From contig CP114484.1 in assembly GCA_027186245.1 (NCBI GenBank), positions 9,208,001 through 9,272,000 on the forward strand: a stretch of DNA of 64,000 nt, given 5' to 3'. Numbering within the stretch: position 1 is the first letter of the stretch; each line of letters begins with the position of its first letter. This document shows positions 37,764 to 50,430 of the stretch, one piece after another. The notes beneath the pieces were generated by a model. The model saw only the letters and a list, made by a program, of their open reading frames with translations, searched no databases and was not told the origin of the DNA. The translations under genes and the position numbers were made by a program. The DNA comes from Coriaria nepalensis. Lineage: Eukaryota > Streptophyta > Magnoliopsida > Cucurbitales > Coriariaceae.

Positions 37764-39164
37764 AGCCATCGGCATATTAGATTGTCCATCTCATTTATGT
37801 CTCCCCATTCCAATTCTTTCCATAAATGCCAACCTTCCAATTAAAATATTTAACAGTCACGATATAATAAAATCTTGATAAATTAATATTATTAAGATTA
37901 AGAAAATTTATTAATTTAATAAAATATTAAGTCATCAAGAAATTTTAATATATAATATCTTAAGTTCAAATCAAATGGTACCAAAATGATTTATAAAATT
38001 ATAAATGTATTGAAGTTAGACTGTATTTATGAAAATGATTGCTAATGTTTCGCCCGAACAAGATCTTCTTCCCGCCCCCAAAGGGTATGAAATTACAATT
38101 ATATCCCTTAAAATTAGTTTGCTCTAGTTGAGAGGATCATAAAAACCTGTATAAATAAAACTTATTAGGTTTTTCCCACATTTGTGGAGCTTTCATTATC
38201 ATTATATAGGTTTGTAGTACCTTTTGATAAGGTCAAAACTGTCAATTTTACAATCTTCACAGCGTGCGCCCCCCTCATTAGTAGATGGGCCTCCTCAGTG
38301 CAATCCTTACACATTCTTTCACAACTACTTGTAAATAAGGCAATTTCAGGATTATTAAATTTAAAGAAAATATTAATCATGACTCTATATAGAGATTTTG
38401 ACTATACTACCTTCTATCTTGTTTTTCATGATAAAATTAGAATATATTATATCACAAAAAATATTTATCATGCTCATAAATTAAAAAAATTATGTTATTT
38501 TTTTAAAAATTATTTTTAACCAAAGTATTACTTAATTTAATGTCTACATTTTTCATTTGCTTGGATCATAGATTTGATCAAATTAAGATTCCCTTTTGGT
38601 CATTTTGATATTTTTCTATGACACTTTTTTGAGAATTATTTTCTTAAAAAATTGGATTATAAAATTTGTTTCTCTTGTATCACATGACTTATTCACCTCC
38701 AATAATCGATCAATCCTGCTTCCAAATTTCATATTAGTCATAAGAAATTCATTTGAAGCTCATTCTTGAGTATCCATTAGTTTTTCTATCATTTTTGGAA
38801 CACATAATCATACTTTTCTATTAGATATCTATAAATTATAAAATAAAATTCTATTAAGTAATGTACAAAAAATATTAACAATGGAGCTTGTAAAAATGGA
38901 GTCTTTATTTAATTTAATTACATGAATTGAATTTAATTACATGTTTTCTTTCAATATTTTGATTTTCGATTTGAAAGGCAAATTGACTTAAAATAAAATC
39001 TATACGATAATTGTTATGCAAATAAAAATGTTTCTGCTTATTATTTATTCGAAGGTTATTATTTAAAAATTATAAGCATATTATAAAATTCGAATATCGT
39101 TGATATAATTTTCTTACCTAGTAGGTAGGTGAAATTTAATTTCATATGGTATTAATTTATGCAG
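37764..39164. other. AT-rich spacer before the P450 pseudogene
   Basis: No gene is seen. It probably includes the lost or unrecognisable 5' part of the P450, because no P450 N-terminal motif (proline-rich hinge, helix C WxxxR) could be found here. Confidence 0.45.
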
Positions 39165-40532
39165 GAGAATGTTGCAAAGTTGGGTGTTTTGAAGGAAGGC
39201 TATAGACGTAACAATGAGGTATGATGAACTTGTGGTGGGGATATTGAAGTAGCATGAAGAAAGAGCAAAAGGAGGAGGGCTTTGATAGAGATGATAAAGA
39301 TGTCATGGATATCTTATTGAAGGTTTATCAAGATGAAAATGCTGAATTCAATATTACTAGGACTCAAATTAAAGATTTGTTACTTGCAAGTACGTAGTGA
39401 TATATTTCGTTATCAATTTTTTATTTATTTTTTGGTTTGATTGCATTATGATAATTTGATCTCTGATTAAGTAACACCATCACTACTTACATGATGTTTA
39501 TGCAACTCTTTGCTCACGTTAATTAAAGACATATAACAAATCTCATAAACTAGCGATAACGATGATATAGATGAACCTCATACATGAATCATTCTATCCC
39601 GTAGTCTAATAAAAATGAAATCATGCCATCTATTCTGTATTTTGCCAAATGACATGGTTCAAATTATGAACTAGTATCATAAACATGTACAATCCATGAA
39701 AGAAATTTTCATTAAATAGTGTCAATATCCTAACATTTTTGTTGTGTTGCATAAAAAGATATAGGTGTAAGCTCGTAAAGCACCAAGAGTTGGTTTAAAC
39801 TTCTTGCTTTCAATCCTTGAATTATCAATTGAACGTTTACTCATCTTGCATGAGATTATGCTATTAATTACTTAGGATCTGATTGTCGGGAGCACCGGAA
39901 TCTCGATAGAAGAAATAGAATGGGCAATGGGGAAACTCTTGAACCGCCCCGATAAATACTACAAGTTTAGGAATGAGATCGAGTCGGTTGTGAGAAACAA
40001 AAGATTAGTTGAAGAAATAAATGTTCCAAATCTGCCTTACTTGCAAGCAGTTATGAAAGAAACTCTAAAACTGTACCCAGCAGTGCCCATGACAATGAGA
40101 AAATGTCGCGAACATTGTATAATCGATGGGTTTGACATACCAAAAGACACTATGGTTGTAATCAATCTACTCAATATAATGAGAGATCCAAAGGTATGGG
40201 AGCAACCTGATGAATTTCATCCAGAAAGGTTTCTAACCTCCTCGAATAGACAAGGTGATATGAGACGTGCCGAGTACATTGGATTTAAGGGGAATTCGAA
40301 CTTTGCTCCATTTGGTGGAGGAAGGAGATCATGTCCCAGCTCGACATTGGCAGTTGGCTTTATCAGCACGGTGGTTGCAGCCATGGTACAATGCTTTGAT
40401 TGGAAGATTGGAAAAGATGGGCATGAGCTTAAGGTCAATATGCAAATTAGACCAGGCATCTCTTTACCCATGGCTAACCCTTTTCTATGCATCCCTATTG
40501 TTCATTTCAACCCTTTTGCTACTACAAAATAG
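39165..40532 (+). pseudogene. Cytochrome P450 pseudogene, C-terminal half (CYP71 clan, CYP93/705/712-like)
   Basis: The left exon (about 39165-39388) reads ENVAKLGVLKEGYRR, then HEERAKGGG, a frameshift, then DRDDKDVMDILLKVYQDENAE and IKDLLLA. A stop replaces the residue before HEE. The right exon (about 39876-40532) reads DLIVGSTGISIEEIEWAMGK, then PNLPYLQAVMKETLKLYP, the FHPERF motif and the haem loop FGGGRRSCPSS with its cysteine, ending normally. The oxygen-binding motif usually AGTDTS reads VGSTGIS, and the ExxR motif of helix K reads ETLK. The splice junction between the two parts does not give a consistent frame. The N-terminal 250 or so residues are missing. The 201-codon open stretch from 39927 is long, so loss of function may be recent, or the fragment may be under little pressure. 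Confidence 0.85.
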
Positions 40533-40886
40533 CTCTTATAGCTATATGTATACATATATATGTGTGTAATATAAGAGTTTGTGCTTAACTTGTATGTATG
40601 GATATTGTTCATAAGCTTATGCACTACAATAAACACTATATAGTCTATATACATATCTATATATATTGAACAAATGTCTCGCATAAGCCCTCAGCAATTT
40701 ATTAATCTGGAAATTAATTAGAAACAAGTACAACTAATCATAGATATTAAAAAAAAAAGAAAAAAACAAACAAACAAGACTCGGTACATAATTTCCGACA
40801 ATTATCATCTACTGACTTGTTATTATACTCTAAAGTGACTTGATGAAATCACTAAGCACTTGATCATTGACATTATCGGAACCCTT

Positions 40887-41339
40887 CTACGGCATGATCT
40901 CACCTGCACAAGGGCCAAAAAAACAAAACAAAAGAACATAAACAAGATTAAGAAAGAATGGTCTCTTGTAAAATTAACTAATTTTGTGATATCTGGGTCA
41001 GAGTTAATTACATGGGTCAAAATTGGCAGTGCATTTATCAGGAAGCTGAAGGACCATAGTGCGATCGACGCCAGTAATTGGGGGCCCATTAACAAGAACA
41101 CACAAGCAGGGCTGCCCGACACCTTTGAGAGCATTGCAACATTCTTCACTCGGTGGGCTTGGATTGAATGGAGAGACAGCGGCCCTGCAAGGCATCAGCT
41201 GGACCAGCGAAGAAAAGAAGGTGGTCCCACAGCTGGTTTGGCCGCCCCCATTAGCAGTGCTTGTCACCGTCATCGCCGATACTATAATCAGCAAAAGTGG
41301 CAAAGTCGACTTATAACTAGTAGTGCCTGAAAGCTTCAT
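40887..41339 (-). CDS. Lipid-transfer-like protein (8-cysteine LTP/seed-storage/inhibitor family)
   Basis: Small secreted protein. Exon 1 is 41339-41012 and exon 2 is 40903-40887, joining in frame to 114 residues ending DPCEIMP. A hydrophobic signal peptide (about residues 10-27, STLPLLLIIVSAMTVTST) precedes the eight-cysteine frame: SCGTTF, LMPC, EECC, QPCLC, DKC and DPC. The CC and CxC pairs define the LTP fold, a helical bundle with a lipid-binding cavity. If the intron is retained, translation stops one residue after the last cysteine (CN, stop at 41004), so all eight cysteines survive either way. The methionine at 41339 is chosen because it leads straight into the signal peptide; one at 41360 is also in frame. 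Whether it binds lipid is inferred from the family. Confidence 0.85.
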
Positions 41340-41423
41340 TGTGACACGACAAATGATCAAAGCCCCCCTTTTCCTTTCAGTGAGAATTAGAATGAACGAA
41401 TAATGAAGCTTGTGTGTTGATGC

Positions 41424-41441
41424 GTATATATATGTATATAG
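41424..41441 (-). promoter_or_regulatory. TATA-like element upstream of the LTP-like gene
   Basis: On the minus strand TATATACATATATATACG lies about 90 bp upstream of the LTP start codon, at a suitable distance for a TATA box and a short 5' UTR. Confidence 0.45.
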
Positions 41442-41826
41442 ATTGGAAGGTGTTTATGCTTGTCTTTACGCGTTTTTATCCTAACCCATCCTCATGCTTA
41501 AAATGCAGGAGTTTTTGCAGGTTGAATAGTTGTGAAACTCATATACTGTGACCATTTGCTTCTATGAAATATATTTTCCTATTTAGTGAAATACTTGTAA
41601 CAAAATATCTATCGAACTCTCTTAATTAAGACCATATAAAATTTTTTTGTCAGATTTGAAGTTAAATTTGAAGCTAAGTAACCAAGAAAAATAGGCTGAA
41701 TAATATTTTAGGCACTTCATTGCAATGCGTATAGTTTTTTTATCAGTAAGTGGGATAGTCATAATTTGTCTGCATCTAAAGCAGAAGAGTAATGCATGAC
41801 TTCAGTTTATAACGTAGTGATCAAAG

Positions 41827-44800
41827 TTATTCTACTTTCTTTCCTTTGAGATTTATCACTGCAAGCTCTTTCTCCACGAACTCTCCGGCACAGAGGGGTG
41901 GATAGTCACTGGCTAGGGGAGAATTCGAGAAGTGGCCCAAGGGCTTCAGTACAGCATCAGAGGCTATGTGGGCAAACAACTACATTTCACAAGGTCAAAA
42001 GGAGCCAGGAATAAGCAAAGGACGCATCGAAAGGAAAATAATAAAAGCCAACAACTGGACTCATCAATTAAAGAAAATGTCGGATCCTGCACATATCGTC
42101 ATGTGTAGTTTCAATTGTGTTGACCAAGTCCATGTGTCCATGTAATTTGGGAAAACAGTGTAAATATCCCTTTTACATATATAAAAAAGCATGAACTTAA
42201 GATTGGTGTTGAAGAGAGCTATTTATATGAAAATAGCATTACGGTCCGACTATAGCAAGCTTCGTGCACAAATCCCGGAACATAGAGGATGTGTTAATAA
42301 TTAACAATGATAGTAGGACTGGAATTTACTTACAGTTGAGGATACTCTCCAAAGGCTGCGATTTTGTTGTGACGCTACTTTGATTGCATCGGTTGTCCTT
42401 TCGGTCACAATTACTTCATGCATTCCTGCTGTGCAGTCACCTGCAGTCAACCATTCTATCTGCAAATAAAAGGCATTATGGAAGGCACAAGCTTATTTTT
42501 CGCAAAACATCTTAATAAGCCAACGTTCAAGAAAGTATAATTAGAATAATGAAGGACGTGCATGCGCAATTCCCCTTCCACTATTTTCTAAATTGTATTA
42601 TGGTGAAAGCTTTTATGGATCAGGCAGTGAACACACAAACCACATTATATCGATCCTTGTAGGTTCTAAATTCCTAGATAAAAGTCAACTTTTTTGTTTT
42701 TACCTGTTTTCCTGTTTGTATGAGAAGACATCCTAAAGGAACCTTGACTTCAACTTTTTGACCATTTCTTAACCAAATGTTGAGACCAGGGAATCTGCTT
42801 CTTCCATGTATCGTTAGAAAATTAAGGTCATAGTGATATCCAGCAAAAACCTTACCCTCCTCACCATAGCGCTGAAGGTCACTGCCAGTAGGAGCAAGAA
42901 GATGTGGTCCCTGAGTTTTTAAGGAAGCAGGCACTTGTCACAAATAGTATATTGTTATAATTACAAGTGGGAAGAGATCATAAGCCACGGAATGTCGTTT
43001 AATTCTAAAAATAGAGCATTTGTACATTGTAAGAACTCCATACACCTCTGTAATTGTCCAAAATATCTTTTAAAGTTCTCAAATCAGCGAAGGCACAACC
43101 ACTCAAGAAAACATAAATCAATAAATCAGGAAAACAATCTTTACAATTGAAAGAAAAACAAAACAATCATTTATTCTATTCCTTAGGGAAGGAGTCCATT
43201 ATGAGAAACTAGTATTTGATCCTAAAATATAGAAGTCTAATTTGGATATTTAACCATTGGAATCAGTTTTCTTTGACATAATCAATCTGCCACTACTTTT
43301 TTTTTAGATTGGCGGACTGCCACTACTACTTAAATAGACAGAATTACTCCAAAAAGAAAAAAATAATGAAGAAACATGAAGTTGACCAGAATGGGGCAGG
43401 AAGAGGGGAGGTGGGAGGGCCTTCTCGAGCATAAATTATGAATGAAAGGCTTTAAAAGGTATTTTGGACAGCATGCAATAATTATGCACCATTCACAATG
43501 GGGGGGGGGGGGGACCCTCGGGTCAATCATTCCACATCAATACAATAAGAAGCACTTGCACTCTCCCATAATAAAAAGGAACAGTCTAGAAATTGATGAG
43601 TCTAGGAAATTTTCCACCAACGCTTTTATCCAGTGCCATATGATTGGTAATGATAGCTTTTCTAATTAAATTTCTTTTGAAAAATATCAGTGTCTCAGCA
43701 GCAAATAGCAATGCTCAAGAACTGAAAAACAAAAAAGAACAACTGAAAAATTGACATGTATAAAATCAATAACAAACTATTACCTGCTTCATAAGACTAG
43801 TGAATGCATCCTTGTTCAAGCCAAACCCAATTGCTGCCATTTCAGCAACAGCCTGAGGTAAAATGCATAAGAGAGTTTACAAAAAAAAAGAAAAAAAAGA
43901 AATGAATCACGGCCCAGCAGAATATTCATATCGAGAAAATACACCAGTCACTTGCCTCAACTGCAGATATCATTTTGTAACCCCATGAATCCATGGTATC
44001 ATTCCACTCAGGGAACCCTTCAGGTATGACAGGCGCAGCATTAAGTTCCTGCAGAAAAGAGAGATGGGTAACGAAATAAATAAATCCAACCAAGCAGAAC
44101 AGAAAGAGGCAAGAGATGGGTGAAACCTTAAACCGAGTATTTGAAGGTCGTGGGCCAACTCTCCACATATACCGCCACTTACGATCAGGACCTTTAGGAG
44201 TGGAAGGCTGAGAATCTTTGGGCATTACTTTCAACTTCTCCTGCATTTCTTCGTCTACCAAGCTTCTTGGAACTTCCACTCCTTCAGGTGTTACCCCAAC
44301 CTGTTATTATCACCATTAGCACCTTAAAATTCGTAATATTTTACTTCACCTAAACTTAACTATACAGAATTTTGAAATCAAAATGATGTCCATGCGCAGA
44401 ACTTCAAGTATTTCACTCAACCAATTTCCTTCTACTTTCCTCTTGCGTACGATGTAATCTTTAATTAGCTTTAACTAACCATCCTCACTTTTCTTTCTAT
44501 AATAGGAAAAGAAAAGAAAGATAAATCAACAGGCTTAGACGTACAGCGTTACCATTTCATGTAACTTTAACAAAATGCTCTAACATTTTCTCAGCAACCA
44601 AACAAGAGCTATAAGAAAGAAAATCGGAGTAAGATAGAACACCTGGTAGTGCAAACTAGGTCGCTCATGGAGGCGCTTGAAATCGTACGGCCTGTCGAAG
44701 TAACTCTCCATCATATCGATGAAGCGATCGTTGTCCTCGGCAGAGCATCTCGGATCCTTGACCAGGAGCGCGCCGGTTTCTCTCAATGTCCGACTAACTT

Positions 44801-44918
44801 CGGCGCAGAGAGAAGTGAGCTGAGGATCGAGTTGAGTCGCTAACTCGGTCGGTGAATCGGCGTCAGTGTTGACAGATGCCGTCAAGTAGGGGCTCAGATC
44901 GACCACGGGCAGGTCCAT
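41827..44918 (-). CDS. 2-oxoglutarate/Fe(II)-dependent oxygenase-like protein
   Basis: Seven exons: 44918-44643, 44300-44127, 44048-43956, 43852-43784, 42910-42704, 42459-42334 and 41979-41827. They join in frame to 365 residues, and every intron is phase 0. The start MDLPVVDLSPYL is the conserved N-terminal strand of the DIOX_N/2OG family. The jelly-roll core carries the iron triad His230 and Asp232 (GYHYDLNFLTIHGRSRFP) and His287 (AGMHEV). Arg311 in LWRVSST is positioned to bind 2-oxoglutarate. The end is AGEFVEKELAVINLKGKK. The protein is a well-conserved, clavaminate synthase-like plant oxygenase whose substrate I do not know. The intron between 43956 and 43852 has a GC donor (GAG/GCAAGT). 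The intron 43783-42911 holds a 14-G run. Confidence 0.92.
43500..43513. repeat. 14-nt guanine homopolymer in an intron
   Basis: A run of 14 G on the + strand inside the 873-bp intron of the oxygenase gene (C run in its transcript). Confidence 0.95.
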
Positions 44919-45858
44919 CGTGGAGAAGGAACGAAGACAACGGGACGAAGACAGAGATGGTTTTAGGGAATGGCGGGAGAGTACAAGATTTTCTTTATAT
45001 ATCGAGATCCGTGCAATTAAAAATAAAATAAATATTATTAGTTGCTTTTGGGAGTGTACTACTGCCCTGTGGATTAAAGTAACGTATACGTTACGTATTT
45101 TTTTGATGACTATACCTGTTCAGTGACGTATTTAATTGAAAATTGGACATTATACAAGTTGCACTTACCATCTCTATAGTTACCATTTGATGGGGTGAAT
45201 TCACCCAACCCGTTTTACGAGCACATCCCTATTGCAATCTGAATTTTCATTCAAGTTGTAGTTATTAATGCAGATATAAATTTGTTTGAAATAGATTTAG
45301 TATATATTAATTTTATATTATTATATAAATTTTATATAATATTGAGATAAATTAATCTATAATAAACTCTATTTATCAAAAAAATCTCACACAAAAATCT
45401 TAATTAATGATATGCTTAAGAAGTGAAGTAAAACAACCTTGTAAAACTAGCAACTTGGTATAGATCATTGAGTTTCATAAAGATTCAAAGTGGCCACACT
45501 TTGATCTTCATTTATGATAGGGCAATATATATAATGCGTACATAATGCTTGGGTGGCTACATAGGGTGAGCCATTTTCTATCAAAATCATGTTAGACCGT
45601 TTTTAAATCATATCATTATCTCCATGTTTAATCAAAATTGAACCGGGTATGTTTTGTTTTAGGAAATCGAGAATCATAATGATTTCTCATTTTGTTGTTT
45701 GTTTTGTTTTTAATTACTTCATGAAATAGTATGAGCCCATATCGATTTTCATAAGGTGCAATGGTAAAATATCTATATGAAAAAAAAATGGAAACTTTAA
45801 AGTTCCGTCAGTTTCCGATTTATTAATATATATATATATATCATATTCATTGTGAGAA
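44919..45858. other. Upstream region of the oxygenase gene and AT-rich spacer
   Basis: The first few hundred bases should hold the oxygenase promoter. The remainder is AT-rich with a TA microsatellite at about 45827-45841, next to the copia 3' LTR. No gene is seen. Confidence 0.5.
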
Positions 45859-46029
45859 CATGATGATTACTTTTCATACTTACTCATAATACAATGCTAG
45901 TCTATTTATACATATAAAATCCTTTGTTAATTACGGTAAATATTACTAATTATTTACAATCACGTGACTAAGGATATGTCTTATGATTTCTGTTAATAAG
46001 GTTAAATAAACTTCTTTCCATATTTTCCA
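45859..46029 (-). repeat. 3' LTR of the copia element
   Basis: About 171 bp, reading on the minus strand TGGAAAATATGGAAAG to AATCATCATG. It matches the LTR at 50260-50430 along its length. The polypurine tract AAGGGAGGAT (minus strand, 46039-46030) lies immediately upstream, which fixes this as the 3' LTR. Confidence 0.8.
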
Positions 46030-49000
46030 TATCCTCCCTTAAGACGATTTAAAGATATCTTGCAAACTCAGCTTGAATGTAAGCTTGTCAAATTGAATCT
46101 TCTGCAGTCGCTTAGTAAGAATATTTGCCACTTGTTGCTTTGTAAGAATATAATGCATACACACTATGCCTTCTTTCAAGTTCTCTTCAATGAAATGTCT
46201 ATCAATCTTCATATATTGAACATGATTATGAGCAATAAAGCTATTTTGTTGTCACAATAAAGTGTCAGTACTTGAGATTTTTTAAATCCTCAACTAGCCT
46301 ATTGAACCATAACATTTCACAAAATTCATGAGCAATTGCTCTAAACTCAACTTTTGCATTGCTTCTAGTTATTACAACATATTTTTTACTTCATTAGGTC
46401 ACTAGATTCATACCAACATGGGTACAATATCCTGAAGTAAATCTTCCATCTATTAGACTTCCTACTAATTCAGCATCTGTGAATGCTTCAATTTTGAAAT
46501 GATCAAGATTTTCGAATAGCAATCCCCTTCTAAGTTTCCCCTTCAAGTAATTGAGAAATTTGTAAATTATAGTAAAGTGCATGACTTGACTTACAATACT
46601 TACTTCAAATGCAATGTCCGATCCAGTATAGGATATGTAGACGAGTCTCCCAATGTCTAGTCTAGTAAGAAACAACTTTAACTTTTCTAATTCATCTATA
46701 TCACTTACAACTAAGATCATGTTGTATACATGCACCATAAGAATGTCAACTTACCATCCTTAGAATGATTGACAAATAATCTATGATTTGTTTGACTTCG
46801 GTGATATCAACCACCTTTTAGAGATTTAGTAAGTCGATCAAACCATGTCATAGGTGATTGCTTTAAACCATATAATGATTGCCTTAACTTGCAAACTCTT
46901 TTTAACCTGTAGTTCTCTTCAAACCCAGGAGGTAACTCCATAAACACCTCTTATTCTAATTCTCTGCTAAGGAATACATTTTTCACATCTAATTGTTGTG
47001 AAGGCCACTTAAGGTTAGTAGTAAGAGGACATAACACTGTAATAGAATTTACCTTAGTGATTGGGTAAATATTTCTTGATAATTTATTCCATAGGTTTAC
47101 GTGAAACTTTTTGCCACCAACATTGTCTTGTACTTTTCAATCTTCCCATTAGCCTTATATTCACAGTAAATACTCACTTGTATCCTACTGTTTTACTTTC
47201 ATTAGGTAATCTGACAATCTCTAAAGTTTCATTCTTTTCAAGAGCACTCATATCTTTTAACACAACTATTTTTCTATTCAGGTTGACTCATTGCTTCTTG
47301 TATATTTTTAGGAATTGAAACACTGAACAAATTAGTAGTAAAACTTTATAGGTAGAAGACAACCTACGATATGAGATATCTTTAGCAATTGGACACATGG
47401 TATAAATGCCACTCTATTTTATAAAAGAAATAGGAATATCAAGATCAAAGTTCATAGAGATAATTTTATCAGGAACTAACGAAGTATTTGGAATTTTTAT
47501 ACTTATTTAAGCGATCTTCATCCAAAAAAGATTTTTGGTAAGTAGAAAGTTGAGGTTCTTTATTTCAACTATGTTTCTTCCGAGAGTAGACTAGAAACTT
47601 AGGTTACTACATTGTTTATGACGTTTTTCCCCTATAAAAAAAGATTATAATGTTTTTTTATGGGTAAGGAAGGATTTAGTGAAGAAATATTTAGAATTGA
47701 CAAATGTAAAACATTTGAAGTTTCCTAAAAATGATCATCTACCATAAAATCACTCACCCTCTAAAGAGAAATTTTAGCAAAGTAGGTTGTATCTTCAAAG
47801 AATGTAATATCAATGCAAAAAAAAAAAAAATTGTAGTAGGATTATAGCATTTATATCATTTTTTATCTGAAAAATATGCTACAAAGACACACTTTTTAGT
47901 CTTAGAATCAAGTTTTGATCGCTTATGTTTGTGTATGAACAAAAGTTGTGCAATAAAATAATTTAGTAGATATGGATTTGAAGATCTAAATGTGAGGAAA
48001 AAATTCTAACAATTATATATATAATAGTTTAATATTTAAATACCTTAGTGGGTACTCTATTTATAAGATATGTGGCTATAAGGATTTATTCTCCTTATAG
48101 ATACTTAGAGACCTCATAGTCAACATGATTGATATAGTAACCTTTAGTATATATATATATTTTTTCTTTCGGCTATCCTACTTTATTGAGGGATATCATA
48201 ACAGGTTGATTGATGAAGTATGCCTTTTTTTCTATAAAAAAAAACATTAAGGATTGAATTAAAGTAATTTTTTTCCCATTATCAATCCTAAGAATTTGGA
48301 TTTGGGTTTGGAGTTGATTTTCAATCATTAAATAGAATTCTTTGAATTTTTAGTAGTTTTGGCCTTTTCTTTTAATAGAAATATCCAACAAATCCTAGTA
48401 TAGGTATCAATAAATAAGATAAACTATCTAGTACCAGAAATAGTTGTTACTCTAGAAGGTCCATATATATCACAGTGAGGTTTATAAGGAACTCAATGAT
48501 GTTTTGATAATTACAAAGTTTGCATTGAAAATACATTGAATTTAAGCTACTTTCTTTAGAGAAAGATGGAAATAAATGCTTAAGCTAATAAAAACTAGGA
48601 TGACCTAACTTATAGTGCTATAACATTATTTTATCTTTAACTGGGATAGAAACACTACACATGCAATTTGAGCTTGTCTACACTCGAAAGTTGAATCATC
48701 AAAATAGTAAAGTTCATCAACCATCATAGCATTGTTAATAATCTTCTTCGAATGTTGGGCCTGAAATTCACGAATCATAAAATTTTATGAAACAGTTAGA
48801 ATCTTTGGTGAGTTTACTAACTCATAAAAGATTACATGATAGTTTTAGAACATGTAAGACATATTTTAACATGAGACCCTTTGAAACAGTAACTGAATAT
48901 TTTCCTACAATTGGAGAGAAACTCTTATCTCCGATACAAATTTTAAGGTTATCAGGGTAAGAGATATACAAGTAGAAAATATGATATGAATTTGTCAAGT

Positions 49001-50242
49001 GTCAAGTGATCAAAAGCACCAGAATCAATGATCCATAGTATTGAATTAGAAAAAGTAGTTAAGGCCACGAGAAAACTATATTTTTTAGCAAGAAAACTTG
49101 AAGTAGAAGTAGAAATTTGAGTGATTATTTTTTTTATTTGACTAAGTTGTTCTATGCTGCGGGAAGGAGATTGTGTCTCAGTTTCAACATCAATATGCAT
49201 TCCATGATTGTTCTTATCTCCACTTTGGTTACCCTTCCAACTAAGAGGTTTGCTATGAATTATTCACTAAATAGCCCAAGTATGCCTAGATTTCTTACAA
49301 AAATCACATCAAATCTTGATGGTTAGGTATTGAAAGAGTTGGATGCTCTCGGCTTGAATGATACAGCTGCTGCCACCATAATTTTTGTTGAGGCATGGTG
49401 TGTGTTAAGAGCATAATTTTAAAAAATTTTCATAGAGCACTTTTTTTTCTCATTATTAAAAAACTCAACAACTATCTTCTCTTCTAACTTCTGAAAACCC
49501 TTCCCTTATAGAAGGCTATGATTCTTTTCCAAGAATTAATCTCTTATTTCATCTAAATCAGTGTTGAGACCATCTAATAACTTAAACATTATATTTTTCT
49601 CTATTATTTTCTTGAAATGTGTACTATCTTTTCCACATGCACAGTTAATATCATAAAACAAATCCAATTATTGCCATAACTCCAACATTTTATTACAATA
49701 ATTTGTGATAGTCATCTCTTTTTGTTTTATCTCTCGGATCTTAGTCTTAATCTCATATGCTTATATTAAGTTTCCTAAGTCTAAGAAGGTAGAAGATATT
49801 GTATCTCAAACTTCATATGTTATAAGAAGATATATATAGTTTTGACTAATTTCCTCAATCATAGAGTTCTCTAGCTAAGTGATGTTGGTATAGCTTCTTC
49901 TTCCTAAGTAGCATAACTCATATCATTTTGTATCATATGTCATTTTGCTCTTGTTATATAACATATTTTTCCTGTACCTCAGAGAAACAACCTCATGGAT
50001 GGAGACTATCATAGGAAGTTTTGTCCATTCAAGATATGAGTAGAGATCTGAATGGTAGACTTCTCATTTTCTTTCAAATCGATGTTATTACAGATGTAAT
50101 CTCTGAGAAATTATCAGCCATGTTAGAAGAAATAGAAGAAAAGTCTTCTAAAAAAATATGGGTTTTCAAACCATAAAGACGGAGTTCACTAACAGATTAG
50201 GTCAGCTATTGATAACCTTAGAAGAACCCTAATAAGGTTGGC

Positions 50243-50255
50243 TCTAATACTATGA
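50243..50255 (-). other. Primer-binding site of the copia element
   Basis: The minus strand reads TAGTATTAGAGCC, two changes from the canonical TGGTATCAGAGCC complement of initiator tRNA-Met. It lies four bases inside the 5' LTR. Confidence 0.75.
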
Positions 50256-50259
50256 AAAA

Positions 50260-50430
50260 TGTGATGATTAAATTTTATATTTCTCATAATATAATGCTAG
50301 GTTATTTATACGTACAAAACCCTATGCTAATTATGGTAAATTCTACTAATTATTTACAATCACGTAACAAAAAAAAATAATGTGATTACTCTTAATAAGG
50401 TGAAATAAACTTCTTTCCATAATTTTCACA
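50260..50430 (-). repeat. 5' LTR of the copia element
   Basis: 171 bp from TGTGAAAATTATGG to AATCATCACA on the minus strand. It pairs with 45859-46029 and with the duplicated copy at 52632-52803, to which it is far closer. Confidence 0.8.

Larger units (their letters stand above)
45859..50430 (-). mobile_element. Degenerate full-length Ty1/copia element
   Basis: Minus-strand order is 5' LTR (50430-50260), tRNA-Met-type primer site (50255-50243), gag with a broken zinc knuckle CDFCKKSRHTWA near 49310, protease with LWIIDSGAFDHLT near 49020, decayed integrase (about 47.5-48.8 kb), and reverse transcriptase. The reverse transcriptase includes a GLKQSPMTWFDRL-like stretch near 46850. RNase H follows (SLIDGRFTSGYCTHVG, EAFTDAELVGS near 46450), then a polypurine tract and the 3' LTR (46029-45859). 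The RT active site YVDDM reads VYNM near 46728, so an essential aspartate is lost. Stops and frameshifts are everywhere. No convincing target-site duplication is visible; the right flank has been rearranged by a later tandem duplication. Confidence 0.88.

Noticed and set aside
40823..41330. Open frames overlapping the LTP-like gene on both strands
   Set aside because: They lack a signal peptide plus cysteine frame and conflict with the spliced LTP model.
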